Positions 53,565-64,000 are shown, counted from the first letter of the stretch. The stretch: DNA of 64,000 nucleotides from Meconema thalassinum (GCA_946902985.2 OX336392.1:16404716-16468715); one strand, 5' to 3'. Numbers and translations are program-made. Notes: generated by a model from the sequence alone, not told the origin.

Positions 53565-55285
53565 ATGTATAATGTTTCGCCTACAGAAACAGAAAGGTAT
53601 TATTTACGCCTGTTATTGCTTCACGTCATAGGTGCTACCAGCTTCCAGGATCTACGAACATACAAAGCAGTTGTCTATTCTACTTTTAAAGAAACAGATA
53701 AGGAGCGAGGTTTGCTGATTGACGATTCTGAATGGCAGCGTTGTTTGGCAGAAGCGTCACAATTTCAGAGGCCTTCTCAGTTATGACAACTGTTTTCTTA
53801 CGTATGTATCTTTCAGACCCCTTCAAATGTAAGATAGTTATGGGACATTTTCAAGAATTCATTATCAGAAGATTATCTGCAATTTCACGAACCTAACATT
53901 GCTTATCAGTTCACTCTTATACATATTTCTAATACATTAAAGCTCCATGGTCTTCCCATTACTTCTCTCGAATTGCCAGCTATTATTGATAATTTCCCTC
54001 AGACAAATTTACCAATGGATTATCCAAAACTTAATGAGGATCAATTAAGTCGGATGATAAACCAAGCGAATGGAAACCGAACGGCTATAATTACAGAAAT
54101 TTTGGGGTTAGTACAAAACAGCAATGAAAGGATGAGTAATGCATATTTCATTGACGGTCCAGGGGAAAACATTTCTTTACCAATGCTTGATTCACAGTTG
54201 CACAAATTTGGGGTTAAATGTAGTTTCTGTTGCATGGACTGGTGTTGCAGCAATGTTACTACTGTACACAGCCAGTTCAAGTTACCTCTACATTTACATG
54301 AAAGTTCTGTATCAGGAATAAAGGTTAACAGCAAGGAAGCTTTTTATATTCGTTCAGCAAAACTTATCATCTGAGATGAAGCCTCTATGGCTAATAAGCA
54401 CGCGTTGATGTGTGTAAATCGGTTGCTCAAGGACATCATGAATAGCGACGTGCCTTTGGTAGGAAAAATTATCATATTAGGTGGAGATTTTAGGCAGGTA
54501 TTGCCTGTTGTACCTCATGCATCTAAAGCAGCATCAGTCCAAATGTCAGTAAGGTTCTCTCCTTTGTGGCCATTATTTAAACTTTTTAAACTCGACAAAA
54601 ATATGCGAGCGGATACAGATCAACGTGACTTTGCAAACTTCTTGATACAAATTGGTAACGGTGAATACCCTCACGTCGATGGAGAAAATTCAGAATTAGT
54701 CCCACGCTGAAAAATATTTCACGCTTTTCAAAAATAGCGATTTTAGCACCTAAAAATGAACATTGTTAAGAAATCAATGACAAAGTTTTAGACCTAATCC
54801 CAGGATCATCGAGAACTTACATTAGTGTGAATAATTTGATTACTAAAGAGGAGAGTGAACTTCTACAATTCCCAATAGAATTTCTAGACAGCATAGGCAT
54901 AAGTGGATTGCCACCTCAAGAAGGCTCAATTGTGATTTTGTTGAGAAATGTTACCCAAGGTCTGTTGAACGGTACTAGACTGTTGGTTTGGAAGATGCAT
55001 GCCAATTGCTTACACCTGGAAATTATTACTGGCGTAAATGTTGGAAACAATGTCCTACTCCCTCGCTTTGACCTTACGCCATCAGATACTTCTATGCCAT
55101 TTTCCTTCAAAAGGAGGCAGTTTCCAGTACGTTTGGCTTTTTGTATAACTATCAATAAAGATCAAGGTTACACACTAGATCAAGTAGGCATTTATTTACC
55201 TCAACCGGTGTTTAGCCACGGACAACTTGACTGTATGCCGCACTATCACGAGCAAAATCCTTTCATGACGTCAAAGTTCAAATAG
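53565..55285 (+). pseudogene. Helitron Pif1-like helicase domain
   Basis: After the Rep end (SPTETERYYLRLLLLHVIGA, then TSFQDLRT) come the helicase blocks. Walker A is damaged: FIDGPG joins GKTFLYQCLIH only through a frame change at 54156-54172, as if part of GGTGKT were lost. SVAWTGVAAMLL follows. Walker B is DEASMANKHAL, preceded by an in-frame TGA at 54372-54374 where Trp is usual. Then come ILGGDFRQVLPVVPHASKAA, LDKNMRA, IGNGEYP and the C-terminal RRQFPVRLAFCITINKDQGY with VGIYLPQPVFSHGQL. The order is that of Pif1-like 5'-3' helicases. The final VALSR block is altered to DCMPHYHEQ. Confidence 0.88.
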
Positions 55286-55379
55286 AACCAAAAGGCAAGC
55301 GAACAGCAAATGTCGAATGGAAGGAAGTACTATTAGAATTTTGAAACGAATGTTGCAGAGGAGCACAGACCTCACCAAA

Positions 55380-56360
55380 CGGGGCACAGATTAAATAACA
55401 ATTATACAAGGACGTCCGCATCCCTAATACGATAACTGACCTGTGGTAGTGGTAAAAACATACTATTGTCCTACATCGGTGATTACTATCCTACATCGTG
55501 TTATTTTATTCCCTCAGTTCTACAGTATAACAAAGATATACTCAATCAAATTTACTGCTTAATAAATATTAATCCCTTCTGTGTGAGTTATCTTTTCATT
55601 TCTCATCAATCGCCTTTACTTACTATTCTATCTGTAGGGGTGGAGGCGATAGCTGTCTTTACAGAGATGTGCAAATTATTAGATTCGATGTCAGTTTTCC
55701 AAAATTGCATTTTTACTTTTCACGGTTTAATGCACTAAGTATGTTTGCAAGGCGATGAAATTACTTCAAATGTTTAACCAAGACTCCTAATTATATTTTC
55801 ATTTAAGAAACTCAAATTAAAATGATTTTTTAGAATTTCCACTAACAGAGGAGCCTTGCAAATGCAAAATGCCACACGTTTCGTTTTTATTACTTCACTC
55901 TACTTTACTGTATGTGTGAATTTAGAGCGGAGGGATTTGGGGTCTTTTAACTGATGAACGCTATTGAACTATTCAAAGATTCATGAAATATGCATTGAAA
56001 TCACCTGACTTGAATTCTAAAGTCAATGAAAAACTGAAAATGGACCCAGCTCAGATATCCCTCGGAATCCAATAATCTGAAAGTTTCCAGACGCAATTCC
56101 TAATGGGAAAAGGTGTAATTCCACGGGAGAGGAAACTACTAAGTAGGACAACAGAAGAAGTTGGTCAATAAAATTATTTTGAATAAAAGTAATTACGACT
56201 AATTAAAATTATTTATTTAATTCTATTAATTTGCACACCTCTATATGTTAAGCAAGTGTTACATCTCTAAATTCAAATAAGAGAGTCCCATCTTATATTG
56301 TAAATTTATACCACTGTTCATAAGTAAACAAAACACCAAATTGTACCGCTGTAACCTTAA
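55380..56360. other. unassigned DNA between Helitron and LINE
   Basis: AT-rich; nothing recognised. Confidence 0.4.
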
Positions 56361-56365
56361 AGAAC

Positions 56366-56911
56366 ATGTCATTTTCAAGTCGTTCAGAGAAAGAGGTCAA
56401 ACGAAGAATAGGACAAGCATGGAAGAGCTTTTGGTCCCTAAAGTTTATACTGGCTGACAAGACCCAAAAACTCACTTTAAAGGCTGAAGTTCTGGAAAAA
56501 TGCGTTGTACCGGTGTTACTATATGGTTGCCAAACTTGGGCATTAACATCGAAACAAAGACAAATGATCCAGAGATGTCAACGGAAAATGGAAAGGAAGA
56601 TACTTCATGTCTCATTGAGAGATAGAATACGGAACGAAGATTTAAGAAGGAGAACCGGCATGAAAGACGCTATGACATCAGCAGACCAGCTCAAATGGAG
56701 ATGGGGTGGACATGTAGCGAGATTAGATCCTAACCGATGGACGTACAAAATGACGATGTGGGACCCAAGAACAGGAACACGAAACGTTGGTAGACAAAGA
56801 ATCAGATGGGCAGACTGGTTCGTAAAATGGGGAGGAATACAATGGACAAGAACAGCGAAGATGAGGCAGGAGTGGAAAGACCTAGGGAGACTCGCATGCA
56901 GTGACCAATAA
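56366..56911 (+). pseudogene. RTE-like LINE C-terminal half, open frame
   Basis: One uninterrupted 181-codon frame: EVKRRIGQAWKSFWSLKFIL, KCVVPVLLYGCQTWALTSKQ, CQRKMERKILHVSLRDRIRN, LKWRWGGHVARLDPNRWTYK, DPRTGTRNVGRQRIRWADWF and a final WKDLGR. This is the thumb to C-terminal part of an insect RTE-type reverse transcriptase (LLYG..TW…R.MER..L…LRDRIRN…W.GH.AR…W.P..G.R..GR...RW). It lacks the palm and endonuclease and has no recognisable 3' microsatellite. The open frame suggests relative youth. Confidence 0.85.
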
Positions 56912-56936
56912 AACTATGCATCAACTAGAAAGACAC

Positions 56937-57246
56937 CGTTCAGTGGACATGCAGCAATAAAGGCTTCTCACAGAGCGGTGACCTCAAGAAGCACACTGTT
57001 CATGCTGGAGTGAAGTAATACACTTGTAGCACATGTGAGAAGTCATTTGCACGGCGGACAGAGCTAATGGAACATTTTGTCGTTCACTCAGGGATGAGAC
57101 CGCATTGTCTAGCGCTCTAATTTGAGGAAACATCATCGTGTTCACTAGGGAAAATAACCTTACTGCATCACCTGTTACAAGGAATTCAAAAGGTTCGACT
57201 ATCTTGCGAAACACTTGTTAATTCGTTCCGGGACCACATGTGCACA
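56937..57246 (+). pseudogene. C2H2 zinc-finger gene fragment, four fingers
   Basis: Finger 1: KGFSQSGDLKKHTVHAG (its first Cys pair is degenerate). An in-frame TAA lies in the linker where P of G.KPY is expected. Finger 2 is complete: YTCSTCEKSFARRTELMEHF, then VVHSGMRP (C-x2-C-x12-H-x3-H). Finger 3 survives in a shifted frame as NLRKHHRVH-stop. Finger 4: YCITCYKEFKRFDYLAKHLL, then IRSG with its last His changed to Arg. Such Krüppel-type arrays bind DNA. The source gene is not identifiable. The fragment lies ~25 bases after a LINE piece and between two Helitron 3' ends, so capture or retrocopying is plausible. It is clearly not functional. Confidence 0.85.
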
Positions 57247-58409
57247 ACATAGTGAATGATTTGTGGGATGTTAAAGAACGTGTATAGGTATCTGCATCCA
57301 AACTAGATGTTAAAACTCCACCGGTAAGGTTTTGTATTACATTTTAAAAAGACCTATTTGAAACGGTTCAATATACGTAGATTTTACTGAAGAGTGAAGA
57401 CTTGGCAGTTCCTGTCATTGTTCAAGTGCTTAGACAGGGTAAGCTTTGTGCTTAGTGGCAATGGGAACCTCCCAGATATTGGTTGATGGCTATTATGATT
57501 TCCGTAATACTAATGGATATTTGAGGCCTTGATATCGCCAGACTCAGAAATGAAGATTGTTGTAGCGAATGTTATGCCAGCGTAATATAATTTACTTAAT
57601 CTTTAATCAGCTGCACATCTATATAGAAGGCCCAATCAGAAAGAATAACCCCGAATGCTCCTCAGGACTTGCTCACCTGATGAGTTAAAACTGAGCAATT
57701 CCCTGCAAAGCAGGAGGCCATAGCCCTTATGGGATTTGTAAGGCTATTTATTATTATTATTATTATAACCTTAAATTGTGTGGATATCTCTATCTAGTTA
57801 GTATAAGACAAAGTTCCCAATTCTTTGATGTAACGGGTAATCTAGAGAGCAACTTGATGGATTTTGATGCGGTTTTCACCATTCTGTAAAGGATTTCTCG
57901 ATAAAGGATTAGGTAGAAAAACATTTATTTATGACCAAAAGAAGCCGAGCATTTACGATTTCAGTGAATTGAGTTCAAGAAAAACCTAACGTCCATGTGT
58001 CTTTAAAAAAAAATCGATATTCTTGAGAATTGTTCAGCATGAAAAGTTCTGCAAGAAAGTCCGCGACAGCTCCCACATCGACCACTGTAAGTACTTTTAC
58101 GTTTTCATTTCTTCCAGCAATCTGCATTCAGTGGAAATTTAAATTACCAGCTTCAGAGTGAGTTTACGAGCTTGCGAGCGACCTATCACCCTAGCTTCAG
58201 CCAGCATCAAACTGCCGAGTCGTGTCGAGTTAATTCTTCAGAGAAGAGTATAGCTTATGTGTTTGGAGTTAGCTGTTCACCTCGGCCTGACGTCCGTGTG
58301 CCTTTTAAGCTTACGCAGGGTAAACAGTGGGACACACACACATTTGATCTCATAAGTCTACTTCATAATTTACCCAAAAGCGACTGTACCGTAAATGTCG
58401 GTTCAGGTC

Positions 58410-58497
58410 ACTAGCATGAAGACATGCAAATGTCATATGGACAGAAGTGCTGTAGGATTATTGAAGTGAATGCTGCGGAGCAGCACGGGTCTTCTAG
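58410..58497 (+). mobile_element. canonical Helitron 3' terminus
   Basis: The hairpin TGCTG-CGGAG-CAGCA (58471-58485) is followed after eight bases by CTAG (58494-58497) and a T, exactly the rule for Helitron 3' ends. The ~75 bases upstream are homologous to 55300-55376, after the helicase ORF of the larger Helitron. The 5' end of this copy was not located; it may start anywhere between the two 3' ends, or have been lost. Confidence 0.85.
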
Positions 58498-58864
58498 TGA
58501 TTATTATAATATATTAGCTTGGGCTTTCACAGTCGGCATTCATTGTTGACGACAGACGTTGTTATGAAGAGCTTCTAGAAGACGGGCTTTGCAAATGTAT
58601 TGGACGGCCGTCAGGATGATGCACGCGAGAGTGGCTCGAAGATTGACAGCAGTGATGATAATAATAATATTGTATGGCCTAGCGTGCCGGGTGCAAGCTT
58701 AGTTATGACACCCAGTAGGCAGCTTGCATGTCGATTTTTGCCATTCCTTGGAACGCTATGAAATTCAAGGAGGTTATATATCTAAGCTCCTTGACACTAT
58801 AGCGCCTTCTAGTACAGAAAGGAGGAACTTAGTGTTGGCGGAGAATCCCGAGATTAATTTTGCC

Positions 58865-59035
58865 ATTATGAACACGGCCTACTAAATTCAAATGGGTTCT
58901 TTACCATGCCACAACATGAATGTCGTGATTTTTGTCGCCTTTCAAAAAAATGTTACCACGGCCAGGAGCGAATCTGCAGACACGATAACCATGGCAAGCA
59001 AGTGACGCCAATGCTAGTTGCCTTGTTTCAATAAT
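58865..59035 (-). mobile_element. tRNA-derived SINE
   Basis: Minus-strand head: A-box-like TAGCATTGGCGTCACTTGCT and B-box-like TCTGCAGATTCGCTCCTGGC, then CGTGGTAACATTTTTTTGAA and CATGTTGTGGCATGGTAAAG. Pol III-type organisation. Confidence 0.7.
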
Positions 59036-59337
59036 GGATTTTTTTATGTTGTTTTTTCTTTTTCTTTTCGGGAATACGGACTTTCGCACACAAATCCCCG
59101 CATATACTGTATCTCGTACCGAAAATTTTCACACTTATTTTCGTTCAAAAAGTTCGAGTTATATGCGAGCAAATACGGTATACACTGCATAGATTCTCAG
59201 ATATTGAGTCTAAAGAGTAAGAGATCTGAAAGCTTGGCATTTTTGTTGCATTCTACGCAATTTGCAGGATTGCTTTTCTTTATCCCCCTTCTTCCTTCTT
59301 CTGTTCACTCTCCTTATACTGAAATGAAAATCCACAG

Positions 59338-59662
59338 CCTGCTTCCAGTCTGAGACCGGGTCAGGAATGGAATGAATGAAGCCCCCATCTAGCGGCGAGG
59401 ATATGAACTGTGCCGGCTGCCGAGGCCTGGCGCACTTCTCTGGGGCAATGATTAAATGAATGACAGATGAAATGAAATGAAATGATAGTGGAGAGTGTTG
59501 CTGGAATGAAATTTTGACAGGGAAAACCGGAGTACCCGGAGAAAAACCTGTCTGCCTCCGTTTTGTCCAGCACAGATCTCACATGGAGTGGCCAGGATTT
59601 GAACCACGGACCCAGCGGTGAGAGGCTGGCGTGCTGCTGTCTCAGCCACGGAGGCTTACTCT
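59338..59662 (-). mobile_element. tRNA-derived SINE, full length
   Basis: On the minus strand the head reads CCTCCGTGGCTGAGACAGCA, then CCAGCCTCTCACCGCTGGGT, with B-box GTGGTTCAAATCCTGGC. The body has GTTTTTCTCCGGGTACTCCG, (ATTTC)n-like CATTTCATTTCATTTCATCT and CCTCGCCGCTAGATGGGGGC, ending CATTCCTGACCCGGTCTCAG. About 325 bp; the best preserved SINE in the window. The body looks familiar from orthopteroid insects (recollection only). Confidence 0.85.
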
Positions 59663-60548
59663 CCTTATACTATCAGGGTTATTTCCTCTTAATTGCTAAT
59701 GGCATAGATTTTTGATTTGTAACGTAATTAACCCTTTCGATGCTAAGCTATCGTGCGTGGTTATGTTAATAAGTTTAGTGAAATTACAAGTTTTTGGTTA
59801 AATTACCTCCTCCCTATACAGGGTCATCGGAAAATAATGCCTGAATTTTAAATGATTGTTATAAGAAAAACATTTGAGGTAGCGGTAGTTAGAGCCCTGT
59901 GCGGATAAACAAAACGTTATTTGCATCCACCCCGCATCGCCACGTTTGTTAACTGAATCTATTGGCATTACAATGATATTTTTTATTTAGATAAAGTATT
60001 AAAGCAACATATTTAGACATTTGAGGAGATAGTCGTTCCCTTAGGCTTTGTATGTCAAGTGCTGTGTTTATAATGAATGTTATACAGCCAGAAATGCAAC
60101 CTTTTTCAGTTCGGAGTGTTCATTGTTCTTAATGATATTTTGAATGAGATTAGCGTAAATCATCATCTTACATTTGTCATAAAAAATACATAACGGAAAA
60201 ATATACCCAGTATGTCACAAACATCCGGCTCCTATCCGCAAATTCACTCCGCAGCTTATCCACTATCCACGCAGGGCTTTACCGGTGGTGTAATGTGTGT
60301 TCATATCCGAGTTCTTTGAGCTTCAACGTGAGCAGGCCGCGCGAAGGTACTGGGGCCGAGCCGTACCTTGCTGCCCAGTCTGTTGTCCGATATCTTCTAT
60401 TTGAGCGAACACAAACTGTTCAAGCAAGTCGAGGTTAATTAGGCTTGTAATTGTTTTTTCAGCGAGAAAGAAAGGTCGGTCATGAAGTAGCCCGCACTAC
60501 ACATTGACATACATTAGACGTCTGCAGCTCACATTGAAACTTACTAAA

Positions 60549-60945
60549 GTCATCATCATCATCATCTTGAGCAGTTTCCAACCGCTGGTCGGGTCTGCTT
60601 GGAACATAAGCCTCTCCATCGTTTCCTGTCCATCCACCATCTCTCGTCATTTACTGTGTCCCAGCACACTCCTCTTTCCTCCACACTCTTCTTAACTCCT
60701 TTTGTCCATCTGTCCCGTGGTCTTCCCCTTGGCCTCCTTCCCGTCATTTCCATTCCAAACATCTTCTTCGGTATCCTCTCCTTCCCGTTTTAAAAGCAGT
60801 TTCATATCCACTACTGGCTTGCTAGGCCTAACGTAGCTTCACCATAACCCTGGCAAGGGGCCTGTTTTTGGTCCGCGAGAGGTATTTTATTTCCCTCAAA
60901 CCCTCCGGACAAGTCCGGCGAGCCCCCCTATCCGCCACCTGGATG
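60549..60945 (-). mobile_element. internally deleted RTE LINE (5' leader joined to 3' end)
   Basis: The 3' end and C-terminal codons (60549-60783) match 9445-9672 of the large LINE almost exactly. At TCCTCTCC-TTCCCGTTTTAA (about 60783) the sequence jumps to the 5' leader (matching ~12377-12535), running to CCGCCACCTGG at 60942. About 2.7 kb of coding sequence is missing. The remaining frame ends IEERGVCWDTVNDERWWMDR…, identical to the full element's tail. Confidence 0.88.
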
Positions 60946-60973
60946 TTAAAAAAATGTTAAGTCTAAAAACATT

Positions 60974-61222
60974 GCTTCTTCTTCTTCATTTCCCGTTTCC
61001 AGCTTCCTGGGTCGGGTTGTGAATCAAGGACCTCCAACGTTGCCTGTCTCTCCACCACTCCTCTCCCCCTTTAAGTACATCTTCAGGTTTTCCTCCCTTC
61101 TTCTCCACGCACTCCCACACTGTATCTGCCCATCTCTTTCGGGGCCTTCCGCGTGGTCTCTTCCCCGAAACCTTTTCCAGAAAAGCTTTCTTTGGCACTC
61201 TCTCCTCTCCCATTCTCATCAT
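60974..61222 (-). pseudogene. RTE-like LINE C-terminal fragment, (GAA)n end
   Basis: Minus frame: RMGEERVPKKAFLEKVSGKR, PRGRPRKRWADTVWECVEKK and WWRDRQRWRSLIHNPTQEAG, ending near GAAGAAGAAGC (60984-60974). It has the same C-terminal architecture as the 9.4-12.3 kb LINE but is a different family. Only ~80 residues remain. Confidence 0.85.
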
Positions 61223-61413
61223 ATGTCAAGGCGTCTGTTCCCCATGTTAGGGGCGGTCTAAAGTAAAAACCTGGCAGTAGGTTATAAAATGCCTTTGGGT
61301 GTGGCGAGCCCATCGAACAAATAGCCTATATATTATGAAAAACATTGCATTACCTGTTATTGTTTTTTTATAGCAATTATTTAAAATCTACGAATTATTT
61401 TTCGATGGCCCTG

Positions 61414-62510
61414 TATTTTTAAGATAGAATGATCATATTTTTTCCATAGCATGTAAATATATTTTACAGGTTTTAGTTTCTTGCTAATTAATAATATGTT
61501 TTTAATTAGGTACAAGTTTTCCGGGCTTGTGCCGAGTTATGAACGCTCGCCATGAAAGCCTAAGCTCTTGTATAATATGTTTCAATAGTTTCATTAATAG
61601 ACTGTTAAATTTTTCTTTTTGAATTTAAATTGGAAATTTTAATATATTTTTGACAGCCTATACAAAGTACCTGTTTTAAAAAGCTCATACATATTTCCTC
61701 TTCGCTAACACAAGCGTAGACAAAGACAATCCTGTTATTCACAGAACTTAAACACGTTGTCTTTGTTACAACACTGATAGCATTACGTGCCTGGAAACAA
61801 TAAAAAATTGTATAAAAGGCAGAGCGACAGATCTGCTCTTGGCAGAAGCTCCCTTGGACGATATATCGGTCCACTGGCGCTGTAAGGGTTAATACGATTC
61901 TACCTTGTCTTTCGACAGAACAACATTGAACATGCCATATTGGCTTTAATGACCAAGCTATTAACTCCAGCAATTGTAGGTTTTTGCCTTGTCTGTTCAG
62001 GGGTTTAGCCCAGGCTTTCGGCACTTGCTGTGGAAAGGTTCACTATCGCAGTGGGGTTTGATAGTCCAGGCAAAACCCCACAACAGACACAGCTAAGACC
62101 TAGAAGAAATGTTGGAATTTTTCATTGAAACATTAGCAAGTAGCAATTGAATAATTTTTCGCATCTGAGGAGTTAATAATGAATGAAAATCGCTGGGAAG
62201 GTGACATTCATGCTCCTTTATTTTCCTTGAGAGAAAAAATGGGAAATACATTGAAAATGATTCAAGGAAGGCGAATAGTGAGGTTCAAACCCCTCGTCTT
62301 CAAAGTCCAGTTATAGCCAGGCCCAACTCACTGTTCACCAAGTTCGTACACAGCTAGATCTTAAACGAAATTCAAATTTAAAACGAATCACAAATTATAT
62401 TAAATATTACTCACTGCAAACACCATATTGTTTTGATATGTATGACCTATGTCAGTTAATTGCTTTGTTTGCATCATGTGACTTGCTTGTTGTGTAAACT
62501 CTCTTTTATA
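61414..62510. other. unassigned DNA with one open frame
   Basis: A minus frame 62024-61605 (139 codons; LTLTAPVDRYIVQGSFCQEQ, cysteine-rich) has no motif I recognise and no splice or promoter support. Near 62066-62105 a CTAGGTCTTAGCTGTGTC-like / TGGGGTTTTGCCTGG complement resembles the MITE core at 9240. Confidence 0.35.
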
Positions 62511-62513
62511 TCT

Positions 62514-64000
62514 ATACAAGCTGTACCCGGCATGCGTTGCAATGCCAATCAAAGAAAGTGTTGGCGTTGAAATTCTGTTTCTTGAAGTGCTTTTGGATAC
62601 ACAACATGTTGACTGCCTCTAAGGTATCGTAAAATGGATTTTCTAATTTAGAACCATTCGTGGAAGCGTGCACAACAACTTTCAAAAGTTTCATCGCTGT
62701 CACTCATTTGTTGAATCTACTCGTGCGCTACCTATTGAGAAATGTATTACTAAGCCGAAGCCCTTCCCTGGCGTGTACACAATAATTCATCAAGGTTTCA
62801 TCGCAATCGAAGAATGTTATATGAACGCAATAGGGGATTTTGTTGAAACGCTTCGCGCGTCGTCACCCATTTGTTGCATCTACTCTTGCGCTACTTATTG
62901 TGAAATGGATTTACTAAGTCCCCTTCCCTGGCGGGTACACAATAACTAATCAATGTTTAATCGTAATCGGATGAATAGTATATGAACGCATACCTGATTT
63001 TGTATAAACGATTCGCGCTCCGTCACTTATTTGTTGAATCTACTCGTGCGCTACCTACTGTAAAATGTATTTACTAAGTTAGAAACTGTCACGTAAGTGT
63101 CCACTACATCTCACCCAAGTTTCATCGCTATCGGACTAATGGGATATGAAGACATAGGGGACTGTATTGAAACCCTCCGCATGTCGTCGTTCATTTGTCG
63201 AATCTACTCGTGTGCTACCTACTGTGAAATGTATTTACTAAGCCAGAAACCTTCCTTGGAGTGTCCACCATATTTCACCCAAGTTTCACCTCTAACGGCA
63301 GAATGGTATATGACCTTATACGGGACTTTGTTGAAACGCTTCGCGCGTCGTCCCTCATTTGTTGAATCAACTTGTGCGCTGCATATTGTATAGTGGATTT
63401 ACTAAGCCAGAAATTTTCCATGACGTGTACACAACATCTCACCCAAGTTTCATAGCTACGGACGAATGGTACATGAATGCATACGGGACTTGGTTGAAAC
63501 GCTTCGCGTGTCGTCGCTCATTTGTTGATTCTACTCTTGCGCTACATATTGTAATATGGATGTACTCAGCCAGAAACCTTCCCTGGATTGTACACAACAT
63601 CTCACCCAAGTTTCATCGCAATCGGATGAATGGTATGTGATCGTATACGGGACGTTGTCGAAACGCTTCGCGCGTAGTCACTCATTTGTTGAATATAAAC
63701 GTGCGCTTCGTATTGTAAAATGGATTTACTTAGCCAGAAACCTTTCCTGGAGTGTACACAACAATTCACCAAACATTTATCACTATCAGACGACTGGTAT
63801 ATGACTTTATACGGGACTTTGTTGAAACGCTTCGCGTGTCATCGCTCATTTGTTGAATCTACTGGTGCGATACCTATTGTAAAATGTATGTACTAAGCCA
63901 GAAACCTTCCCTGGAGTGTACACAACATCTCACCCAAGTTTCATCGCTATCGGATGAATGGTATATGAAATTATATGGGACTTTGTTGAAACGCTTCGCG
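62514..64000 (+). repeat. array of ~164-bp units, copy 2 (runs off the window)
   Basis: The head ACAAGCTGTACCCGGCATGC is the same as at 7195 and nearly identical for >150 bases. Unit landmarks (CATTTGTTGAAT or variants) are at 62705, 62868, 63028, 63192, 63357, 63519, 63683 and 63847. Individual units match their counterparts in copy 1 in the same order (for example the GGGATATGAAGACATAGGGG unit), but the first full unit of copy 1 is missing here and additional units follow. The 3' end lies beyond the window. Confidence 0.85.

Larger units (their letters stand above)
51171..55378 (+). mobile_element. autonomous-type Helitron remnant (OTU-Rep-helicase)
   Basis: The 5' end TCTTATATATTAAAATAGTT starts with TC after an A, as Helitron 5' ends do. 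The coding remnants run in the order OTU protease, Rep (HUH/Y2), Pif1-type helicase. The 3' end is placed near 55378 because 55300-55376 aligns with the canonical Helitron end at 58410-58497 (GCAAATGTC…ATGG…AAGT.CT…GAATG.TGC.GAG.AGCAC). Here the hairpin is weakened and CTAG is lost. About 4.2 kb. Many frameshifts and stops: inactive. Confidence 0.85.
59819..61413 (+). mobile_element. mariner-like element with nested LINE pieces
   Basis: TA-flanked ends CAGGGTCATCGGAAAATAAT and (complement) CAGGGCCATCGAAAAATAAT, with similarity continuing for ~50 bases (TTTTAAAT.ATTG.TATAA). Within it are an internally deleted RTE copy (60549-60945) and another LINE fragment (60974-61222). The remaining interior has no transposase motif that I could read. 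The end form groups it with 8774, 22576 and 46442. Confidence 0.8.

Noticed and set aside
61605..62024. 139-codon minus frame, cysteine-rich
   Set aside because: No recognised motif, no splice or promoter support, and its start region borders a MITE-like scrap. Mentioned only under unassigned DNA.

Overview
The window is eukaryotic nuclear DNA. It is AT-rich and intron-like, with no operons or bacterial genes, and most of what can be recognised is transposable-element debris. The mix of elements points to a large-genome insect: RTE-clade LINEs with (GAT)n, (GAA)n or (CAA)n ends, Tc1/mariner, pogo, hAT and P-like transposons, an OTU-bearing Helitron, a Penelope-type hammerhead repeat and several tRNA-derived SINEs. 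I lean to a polyneopteran (orthopteroid or phasmid-like) because the SINE bodies look familiar from that group. That is inference; no single-copy marker is long enough to prove it.

Host signal is thin. Two short phase-0 exon candidates on the + strand, 38416-38628 (glutamine-rich with an uninterrupted Q12 run) and 47550-47636 (Ser/Pro-rich), have splice sites at both ends. They are best read as exons of one unidentified Q-rich regulatory protein gene whose introns have filled with transposons. No complete host gene, rRNA or functional tRNA was seen.

Layout. 1-2.3 kb: nothing recognised. 2.3-6.8 kb: a tandem duplication carrying a 48-bp LINE stub, decayed RTE LINEs, a pogo-like element split by a LINE, and a SINE. 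7.2-8.6 kb: an array of ~164-bp units, repeated at 62.5-64 kb. 8.8-12.7 kb: a three-level nest in which a mariner-like element contains a small palindromic MITE and a nearly intact 3.1-kb RTE LINE; target-site duplications and an empty-site relative at 22.6 kb support this. 12.9-18.4 kb: LINE fragments and a Tc1 element (14087-15430). 21.6-28 kb: a SINE, the short mariner-like relative, a LINE split by a 2.2-kb DNA element with GTCAGGGAA ends, a hAT-like MITE and a deleted pogo/Tigger element. 30.3-30.66 kb: a foldback with one conserved and one altered hammerhead core. 31.3-34.7 kb: a TIR element with a nested SINE, then a P-like element with a THAP domain. 38-48 kb: the putative host-gene interval with LINEs, SINEs, a hAT element with a perfect 8-bp target duplication, and a mini-transposon retaining only the transposase DNA-binding domain. 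47.7-49.1 kb: a second Tc1. 49.6-50.4 kb: a LINE 3' tail with a minisatellite. 51.2-55.4 kb: a broken Helitron encoding OTU, Rep and Pif1-type helicase. 56.4-58.5 kb: a LINE fragment, a C2H2 zinc-finger pseudogene and a canonical Helitron 3' end. 58.9-61.4 kb: SINEs and a mariner-like element holding an internally deleted RTE copy.

None of the mobile elements looks able to move by itself now. The nearest is the RTE LINE at 9.4-12.6 kb, broken only by one stop codon and one apparent homopolymer frameshift in the parts I read.
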